From Nocardia acididurans (GTDB lineage: Bacteria > Actinomycetota > Actinomycetes > Mycobacteriales > Mycobacteriaceae): a stretch of DNA of 64,000 bases. Position numbers and translations under genes: made by a program. Within the stretch, counting starts at the first letter, position 1; each line of letters begins with the position of its first letter. The notes beneath the pieces were generated by a model. The model was not told the DNA's origin, ran no database searches, and saw nothing but the letters and a program-made list of their open reading frames with translations. Below, one piece after another: positions 58,356-64,000 of the stretch. Location of the stretch: positions 558,001 to 622,000 of the forward strand of contig NZ_JAERRJ010000002.1 in assembly GCF_016741815.1 (NCBI RefSeq), read 5' to 3'.

Positions 58356-59569
58356 ACCGCTTCGACGATGAAACTCACTGCCGTGGTGGTGCTTCCGCCG
58401 ATATTCAGGGTGGCGACCCGACGCGCGTCCGGGAGCTGGTAGCCGCCTGCCTGGGCGGTCACCTGCTTGAAGGCGTCGAGCAGCATGCGGACCCCGGTGG
58501 CTCCCACCGGGTGTCCGATGCCGATCAGGCCGCCGCCGGGATTCACGGGAAGGCTTCCATCCCTGGCGATCTCACCGGATTCGATGGCCTTCCAGCTCTC
58601 GCCGGGCGCGGTGATGCCGAGATGGTCGATGGCCAGGTACTCCGACATGGAGAAGCAGTCGTGCACTTCGACGGCGTCGACCGCGGTGATGCCCGGGAGT
58701 CCGGCGCGGCTCAGGGCATCGAGGATCGTGCGGCGGACATGCGGGAAGACGTAGTCGTCCGCAGCCGAGGCAGCGAGCTTCTGATCCAACGGCAGGCCCA
58801 CTGTCCGATGACCCCAGCCGGTGATGGTGGCGGTCGGGCGTAAATCGTTGCGCTGCCGCAGGAATCGATCGGAGACCAGAACAACGGCCGCCGCGCCGTC
58901 GGTCATCTGACTGCAATCCTGGCGGCGGAGCAGGCCCGCGACAGGCGGGTTGGCGGTGTCGTCGGCGGTGAAACTGTCCGGCGTGAACTGCCAATCCCGG
59001 GTCTGCGCCAGCGGATTCAGCCGGGCATTCGCGATATTGAGTTCACTCACCGCTCGCAGATGCGCGGGATCGAGCCCGTAGCGCCGATCGTATTCGGCTG
59101 CGATGGCGGCGAATTGGGCCGGCCACACCAGATCGGTGTCCTGCGCTTCGTGACCCGCCCAGGCGGCCGCACCCATGAATTTCGCCGCCTGCCCACCGGG
59201 GACCGTCTTCTCCAGTTCCGCGCCGAGGACCAGGGCGCAGTCGTAGCGACCGGATTCGAGGTCGGACATGGCGGCCAGGGCGGCGGTGCTGCCGGAGGCG
59301 CAGGCCGCCTCGTGCCGGGTGGCCGGGACGCCCCACAGGTCCGGATACACGGTGGCGGGCATGCCGCCGAGCTGCCCCTGACCGGTGAACAGCTGCCCGA
59401 AGGCATTGCCCACGTGTATGACTCCGATATCGGCGGGTACCACGCGAGCGGCATCGAAGGCGTCCTCGAGCACGGAACCGATGAGCGCGTCGAAGCCGAG
59501 ACCGGCGCGATGCCAGTTCACGGCGAAATCGGATTGGCTGCCGCCCAGGATATGTACGGCGGTGGACAT
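58352..59569 (-). CDS. Thiolase/SCP2-thiolase-like (lipid-transfer protein type)
   Basis: A 405-residue thiolase-fold protein. Cys nucleophile region HEAACASGSTAALAA and GIGHPVGATG are present. The second catalytic Cys (CxGG) is replaced by NIGG in VATLNIGGSTTTA, as in SCP2-like/Ltp proteins, which include retro-aldolases of steroid side-chain breakdown. Last of a minus-strand operon with acyl-CoA ligase 24 bp upstream. The expected role is C-C cleavage or ligation on a CoA ester. Confidence 0.87.
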   Translation of the reverse strand: MSTAVHILGGSQSDFAVNWHRAGLGFDALIGSVLEDAFDAARVVPADIGVIHVGNAFGQLFTGQGQLGGMPATVYPDLWGVPATRHEAACASGSTAALAAMSDLESGRYDCALVLGAELEKTVPGGQAAKFMGAAAWAGHEAQDTDLVWPAQFAAIAAEYDRRYGLDPAHLRAVSELNIANARLNPLAQTRDWQFTPDSFTADDTANPPVAGLLRRQDCSQMTDGAAAVVLVSDRFLRQRNDLRPTATITGWGHRTVGLPLDQKLAASAADDYVFPHVRRTILDALSRAGLPGITAVDAVEVHDCFSMSEYLAIDHLGITAPGESWKAIESGEIARDGSLPVNPGGGLIGIGHPVGATGVRMLLDAFKQVTAQAGGYQLPDARRVATLNIGGSTTTAVSFIVEAV

Positions 59570-59593
59570 GCTGAACTCCTGAGAATCGTTGGA

Positions 59594-61276
59594 TCAGAGA
59601 CGTTCGCGCAGTTCGCGGCGCAACAGCTTGCCCACCGGATTACGCGGCAGGGATTCCGCGATCTCCAGCCGCTCGGGCAGCTTGAACGAGGCCACGTCCC
59701 GGGCGCGCAGATGGGCCACCAGATCCTCGAGGGTGACGCTCGCCCCGGGCGCGGGCACCACCACGGCGCAACACCGTTCCCCCAGTACGGAATCCGGATA
59801 CCCCACCACGGCCACGTCGGCGATCGCGGGGTGGTCGGCGAACAGTCCTTCGATCTCGGCGGGCGCGATATTCATGCCACCCCGGATGATGATCTCCTTC
59901 ACCCGCTCCACGAACCGCAGATACCGCCCATCGTCACCGCACCGCTCGAAAACATCTCCGCTGCACAGATATCCCTCCGCATCGAACGGTTCGGTGGTCG
60001 CGGTCCCCGGCAGGTACCCACCGAACACCGCGGGCCCCCGCATCCGAAGCTCCCCGCGCCCACCGAGTTCGGTCACCGTCTCCCCGGTGACGACATCCAC
60101 CAGCTTGACCGCGGTGCTCCGCGCCAACCCGGTCGACCAATTCACTCCGTCCGCACCGTAATTCGGCAGATGCTGGGCGCGAACCTCCGGATCCGGAATG
60201 TCGACGGGAGCCCCCAGCAGGCTCACCCCCTCATTGGACCCGAAGAAATTGAGCACCGAGATCCCCAACTCCTCCTGCCACCGTCGCACCACCGACGGCG
60301 GCAACGGCGCACCCCCGGAGCCCACCGTCCGCAGCGAGCTCAAATCCGCTCGCGCACGCAGACTCTCGTTCTGCAACAGCATGGTCAGCAGTGCGGGCGG
60401 CATACTCGTATGCGTCACCCGATGCGCGGCGATCTGCCCGAAGAACACCGGCAGATCCAGCGGATGATGCTGCACCAGCTGCCCACCCGCCAGCAGCCAC
60501 GGCAGAAACGCCGCCGCGAACCCCGCCATGTTCACCATCGGAAACGGATTGAGCACCACCGATTCCGGCGTGACCCCCAGCCCGTCCTGCACCCCCCGCG
60601 CAATGGCCAGCCAATCCGCATGACACCGCGGCACCCCTTTGGGCGCGGCCTCGGTTCCACTGGTCCAGCACACTGTCACCCGATCGTTCACCGACACCGA
60701 GAGCCCGGATTCGTACTCCCCGAACAACTTCCGCGCTTCGTCCCCCGGTGGGCCGATCTCCACCGCACCGTCGGGCACACCGGGCCCGAGGGCGAGCACT
60801 GCTCCCTCCCCCACCACCGACAACGCCTCGGCCGCGAGCTCCCGCCCGGCGAGCGCCCCCACTGTCACGATCGCAACTGCTCCGGTCGCGGCCACAATCC
60901 CGGAGATCTCATGCCGCCGATACGACACCGGCATCGGCGTGGCCACCGCCCCCAACCGCCACAGCGCCAGATACGTAGCCGTCAGCACAATCGAATTCGG
61001 CACCAGCACCGCCACGGCGTCCCCCTGCCGCACGCCGTGCGCGAACAGCACCGCCGCGATATCCCCGACCTGCTCGTCGAGCTCACGCCAGGTCAGCGTG
61101 CGCGGCGACGCACCGGTGAGCTCCGCGAGATTGGCCGGATCGGACAGGGCGAGCGCCCTGGGCGCGGCCGCCACCCGACCCCGGAATATCCCCGGCAACG
61201 TATCGGAAGTCCACCACCCCCGCTCGAGATACTCCCGCACGGTGCTTTCGGGGTGGCAAGTGGATGGTTGGGTCAT
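59594..61276 (-). CDS. AMP-dependent acyl-CoA synthetase/ligase
   Basis: A 560-residue ANL enzyme activating a carboxylic acid to CoA ester via AMP. Motifs: TVCWTSGTEAAPKGVPRCH (P-loop), FFGSNEGVSLLG, GYLCSGDVFERCGDDGRYL, RVKEIIIRGGMNIAPAEIE and final Lys in NPVGKLLRREL. The P-loop Thr is in an atypical TEAAPK stretch. It supplies CoA esters to the thiolase downstream. Substrate unknown; the carotenoid oxygenase suggests an apocarotenoid or aromatic acid. Confidence 0.9.
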   Translation of the reverse strand: MTQPSTCHPESTVREYLERGWWTSDTLPGIFRGRVAAAPRALALSDPANLAELTGASPRTLTWRELDEQVGDIAAVLFAHGVRQGDAVAVLVPNSIVLTATYLALWRLGAVATPMPVSYRRHEISGIVAATGAVAIVTVGALAGRELAAEALSVVGEGAVLALGPGVPDGAVEIGPPGDEARKLFGEYESGLSVSVNDRVTVCWTSGTEAAPKGVPRCHADWLAIARGVQDGLGVTPESVVLNPFPMVNMAGFAAAFLPWLLAGGQLVQHHPLDLPVFFGQIAAHRVTHTSMPPALLTMLLQNESLRARADLSSLRTVGSGGAPLPPSVVRRWQEELGISVLNFFGSNEGVSLLGAPVDIPDPEVRAQHLPNYGADGVNWSTGLARSTAVKLVDVVTGETVTELGGRGELRMRGPAVFGGYLPGTATTEPFDAEGYLCSGDVFERCGDDGRYLRFVERVKEIIIRGGMNIAPAEIEGLFADHPAIADVAVVGYPDSVLGERCCAVVVPAPGASVTLEDLVAHLRARDVASFKLPERLEIAESLPRNPVGKLLRRELRERL

Positions 61277-61523
61277 CGGATTCCCCGCGTACTCGTAGGT
61301 GTTCGGTAGGAACGTGTATTCGGCGTGAACGCCTCGACCACCTGCTCGGAGCCGGATTCAGCGGTCAGTGGCATCGGGTGACAGCAGCTGCCGGCGCGCT
61401 CCGGCCACCCGGTCCCGTTGATCGTCGAGTCCGGTGGTGGTGGCGTGGGAGCTTTCGCGACCGCGGTTGCCGCCGGCGCCTCCGGCCGGTGGCTTGATCG
61501 CGGCCGTCGGCCTGAATCGGGGC

Positions 61524-62699
61524 TCATGGAAGCTTCCCCGCAAGGCTTTCGGAGCGATCGCTCGGGTCGCTGGTTTCCTCGCGGGGCAAGGCCGCCAGGG
61601 TGGCCAGTGTCCGGCGACCTGCGGGGTCGCCGGGCGAGGTCAACGGGACCACGACCACTTCGTCCGCGCCTGCGGCTCGGAAGGCGGCAAGCCTGGTGGC
61701 CAGGGTCGCGGCATCACCGAACATTCCGACCGCCGCGACGAGCGCATCGGGTACGGCCGCGAGCAGTTCGCGCGGGTGAGTGCCGTGGTGCGCCGCGTCG
61801 ACAATGTCGGCGAAACCGGCGGCACGGAACATGGCGTCGTAGCCGGGGGCACGCAGATAGGCCACGACGCCCCGGCGGGCCGTTGCCCACTCTTCGGCGG
61901 TCGGGTCGGCGGCGGCGGTCACCCACACCGAGACGGGCGGGGTCGGGCGGCCCGCCGCCCACGCGGATTCCGCTATCGCTTCGGCACATCGGGACACCTG
62001 CTGTGGCGTGACCAGGTTCAGCACCGCTCGATCCCCGAACCGGCCCGCCACGGCCAGCGCCCGCGCGCCGAAGGCGGCAACCGCTATCTCGCAGGCATCG
62101 GCCGACCGGTGTACGTCGATGGTCGGCGGCCGCACCGCGCTGACCGCTTCCGGGCGCTCGCACATGCTCGTATCGGCCGCATGAGGAGACATGCCCGCGC
62201 GCAGCGCCGCCGAGTCCGAATCGCCCGGCCCCGGCCGGGGCACGGGCAGCCGCAGTCGGTAGCCGTGGCTGCGCTGTGCCACACCCTCGAAGTTCGCTTT
62301 GGCACCGGACAACAGTGTTCGCACGATCCGGGTGGATTCTTCGAGATGAGCGGTGGCTCTGTTTCTTTCGCGGCCATGCCAGTCGTGGACTACGACGTCG
62401 CTCGAGGTGCCCAGCGCGACGGATACCGTGCGGTCGGTCAAGGCCGCCACGCTCGCGATGCCCATCGCTATGGTCATCGGCGTCCGGACATTCACGGCCA
62501 GCGGACCGATACACATCGGCATGCGGCCGGGTGTCCGGCCGATCGCCGTGGCCAGGGCGAGGGCGTCGAAGGTGGCCATTTCGCCGAGCCAGAGGCGGTC
62601 GTAGCCGAGGTCTTCGGCGGCTTCGGCTACCAGGAGAGCGTCCATGGGGTCGCGGTCCTGCCAGTAGGGCAGGCTGACGCTGAGTAGCGGATCAGACAC
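61524..62699 (-). CDS. LLM-class flavin-dependent oxidoreductase
   Basis: A 391-residue luciferase-like TIM barrel protein: DALLVAEAAEDLGYDRLWLG, IGPLAVNVRTPMTIAMGIAS, then VSVALGTSSDVVVHDWHGRE. Related actinobacterial LLM enzymes use F420 or FMN. It starts 14 bp after the carotenoid oxygenase stop, so the two are cotranscribed; a 247-bp gap follows before the ligase. Likely oxidation or reduction in the same catabolic route. Confidence 0.86.
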   Translation of the reverse strand: MSDPLLSVSLPYWQDRDPMDALLVAEAAEDLGYDRLWLGEMATFDALALATAIGRTPGRMPMCIGPLAVNVRTPMTIAMGIASVAALTDRTVSVALGTSSDVVVHDWHGRERNRATAHLEESTRIVRTLLSGAKANFEGVAQRSHGYRLRLPVPRPGPGDSDSAALRAGMSPHAADTSMCERPEAVSAVRPPTIDVHRSADACEIAVAAFGARALAVAGRFGDRAVLNLVTPQQVSRCAEAIAESAWAAGRPTPPVSVWVTAAADPTAEEWATARRGVVAYLRAPGYDAMFRAAGFADIVDAAHHGTHPRELLAAVPDALVAAVGMFGDAATLATRLAAFRAAGADEVVVVPLTSPGDPAGRRTLATLAALPREETSDPSDRSESLAGKLP

Positions 62700-62713
62700 G
62701 CGCGCAATCCTTT

Positions 62714-64000
62714 TCAGCCGAGGGGTTGGGCGGCGGCGCGCATGCGGTCGCCGCTGACCCAGGTGGCGTGGAAGCCGAGCGGGACTCGGGTGGGGATGCC
62801 GAGGCGGCAGACGGGGCCGGTGGTGAGGTTCGCGGCGTCGTAGATCCAGAGTTCGGCCAGGCCGGTGTGGTTGTCGTGGGCGAACATGGTGAGCCAGGCG
62901 TCGTCCTCGGCGGTCGCGCCGGGGCGGGGGACGACGGTGAGTTCACTGCCGTAGATGCCGTCGCCGAAGGGGGCGGTTTCCTTTGTGCCCGTGCGGATGT
63001 CGTATTTGATGACGGCGTCGAAGATCATGGTGCGATCCACCGAGAGGCGCATCTGATAGGAGTAGCGGCCGGGGTGGCCGGTGCAAGACTGTGCGATGGC
63101 GGGGAATTCGGTGTTGACGTCGTCGAGGGTCTCCTCACGGGTGACACCGGTGCGCAGGTTGAAGCGGTAGCGGTGGAGTTTCGCTTCGGGGCGCAGGTAG
63201 GCGAGCAGTTGCGCGAGGGGGTGGGCGCGGTCGGAGACGGGGCTGGGTTCGGTGACCCGGCAGACGACCAGCACGATCTCGTCGCCCTCCTCCCAGGAGT
63301 TGACTGTGTGGTAGATGTAGCCGGGCTCGGCTTCGAACCATTTCGCCTGTGCGCCTTGGCCGTAGCGCGGGAGCACCGCGAATCGGCTGGGCAGCGTGCG
63401 GTCGAAGAAGATCTTGAACCGGCCCGCCGCCGCGGCCCGGGGATCGTTGTAGAGGGGCAGGTCCATGAGAATCGAATGGTTCTCGGTGATGGCCATATCG
63501 TGCGGCAACCGTGGGCCGGGAATTTCGAGGCCGGTGAAGTGGGTGACCGTGCCGCCCGCGTCGGCGACGCCGTAGCGCAGGTACGGGGCATTGATGCCGT
63601 AGTCGAAGAAGAGCAGTTCCTCGGTGCGCTCGTCGACCTTGGCGTGCGCCGAAACCTCGCCCGGCAGTGTGCCGTTGAAGGTGTCGATACCGCGCGTCTC
63701 CAGGCTGATCGGGTCCACCGCGTACGGCTTGCCCGCCCGGTACCACAGGGCCAGCAGGTTGCCGTGGTGGTAGAGCAGATCGGTATTAGCGGAGTTGCGT
63801 TCGCGGCGGTCGCCGGCCGGATTGCCGTCCCACGGCTCGATCACGCCGCGCCACAACGCCGTTCCCGCCGCCCGCTCGGCCTCGAATTCGGCGGTGCGCA
63901 CATACCGGTTGCGGTAGGTGGCGCGGCCGTTCTCGAAATGCACCGCGTGCAGCATGCCGTCGCCGTCGAACCAGTGGTAGCGGCCCAGCGGCGCGAACTG
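62714..64000 (-). CDS. Carotenoid cleavage oxygenase, 5' partial
   Basis: Retinal pigment epithelial membrane-type oxygenase. The frame is open to the window edge and the initial RYHWFDGDGMLHAVHF is present, so only the N-terminal segment is missing. Fe-binding His are visible in SAHAKVDERT, LPHDMAITENHSILMD, YIYHTVNSWEEGDEI and GFHATWV. Family members cleave double bonds of carotenoids, apocarotenoids or stilbenes using O2. It heads a catabolic operon with LLM oxidoreductase, acyl-CoA ligase and thiolase. Confidence 0.93.
   Translation of the reverse strand, partial: QFAPLGRYHWFDGDGMLHAVHFENGRATYRNRYVRTAEFEAERAAGTALWRGVIEPWDGNPAGDRRERNSANTDLLYHHGNLLALWYRAGKPYAVDPISLETRGIDTFNGTLPGEVSAHAKVDERTEELLFFDYGINAPYLRYGVADAGGTVTHFTGLEIPGPRLPHDMAITENHSILMDLPLYNDPRAAAAGRFKIFFDRTLPSRFAVLPRYGQGAQAKWFEAEPGYIYHTVNSWEEGDEIVLVVCRVTEPSPVSDRAHPLAQLLAYLRPEAKLHRYRFNLRTGVTREETLDDVNTEFPAIAQSCTGHPGRYSYQMRLSVDRTMIFDAVIKYDIRTGTKETAPFGDGIYGSELTVVPRPGATAEDDAWLTMFAHDNHTGLAELWIYDAANLTTGPVCRLGIPTRVPLGFHATWVSGDRMRAAAQPLG

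Noticed and set aside
59060..61309. Long plus-strand open frame (749 codons)
   Set aside because: Antisense to thiolase and acyl-CoA ligase genes; His/Arg/Pro-rich, no domain.
61277..61523. Gene in the gap between the ligase and LLM genes
   Set aside because: Open frames there continue into antisense of neighbours; no ribosome site or domain seen.
1..64000. tRNA, rRNA, IS elements, integrase or phage genes
   Set aside because: None found by reading; no transposase motifs, no cloverleaf-like sequences recognised. A tRNA or Rfam scan would be decisive.

Overview
This 64 kb window is GC-rich, densely coding chromosome from a mycolata-type actinobacterium, most likely Nocardia. Pointers to that group are a secretory LIP-family lipase, a Vms1/Rv2629-like protein, an Rv1733c-like membrane protein, a SigB/F-type sigma factor with an RsbW partner, four MpaB/Lcp (DUF2236) oxygenase-like proteins, DUF397/XRE regulators, two KstR-type operators, many GTG starts and apparently leaderless genes. 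I saw no rRNA, tRNA, CRISPR array or insertion sequence. Both ends cut a gene: an acyl-CoA carboxylase beta subunit on the left and a carotenoid oxygenase on the right.

Layout. 1-4.4 kb: carboxylase, lipase, Vms1-like protein and a proline-rich small protein. 4.4-7.0 kb: a stress-sigma module (sigF, rsbW, PAS-ANTAR protein, STAS protein). 7.3-13.7 kb: thioesterase, CsbD, DUF6328 protein, Rieske flavoprotein, nucleotidyltransferase-BON fusion, phosphoesterase and two lipoproteins. 13.7-16.6 kb: an AT-richer island with a DUF397-XRE pair and small orphan genes that share a palindromic promoter element. 16.6-30.9 kb: regulators, a polysaccharide deacetylase, transporters, two tandem DUF2236 genes, an HpnE-like flavoprotein, an amino-acid permease, a LigC-like DNA ligase and small stress-type membrane proteins. 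31.0-35.9 kb: a compact possible biosynthetic locus (TetR, DUF2236, alpha-oxoamine synthase, acyl-CoA dehydrogenase-like flavoprotein, DUF2236). 36-46 kb: methyltransferase, PAS-GGDEF protein, steroid-reductase-like membrane enzyme, and a P450-TetR-FAD-SDR group. 46-57 kb: Gmad2-like protein, PLP enzyme, sirtuin, a 1,220-residue SARP/BTAD regulator, a dehalogenase-like hydrolase, TetR-ilvD and an MmyB-type regulator. 57-64 kb: an SDR gene facing a degradative operon (thiolase, acyl-CoA ligase, LLM flavoprotein, carotenoid oxygenase).

The main regulatory observation is a recurring promoter, G(A/T)TT-15 bp-GGGTA(T/C), the layout known for SigF/SigB-type sigma factors. It lies before rsbW-sigF itself and before csbD, the DUF6328 gene, the Vms1-like gene, the nucleotidyltransferase-BON gene and the lipoprotein genes. 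Weaker versions precede the Rieske flavoprotein, two small membrane protein genes and the Rv1733c-like gene. At several genes the -10 sits 8-9 bp before the start codon, so the transcripts may be leaderless. Much of the left half therefore looks like a stress regulon clustered around its own sigma factor.
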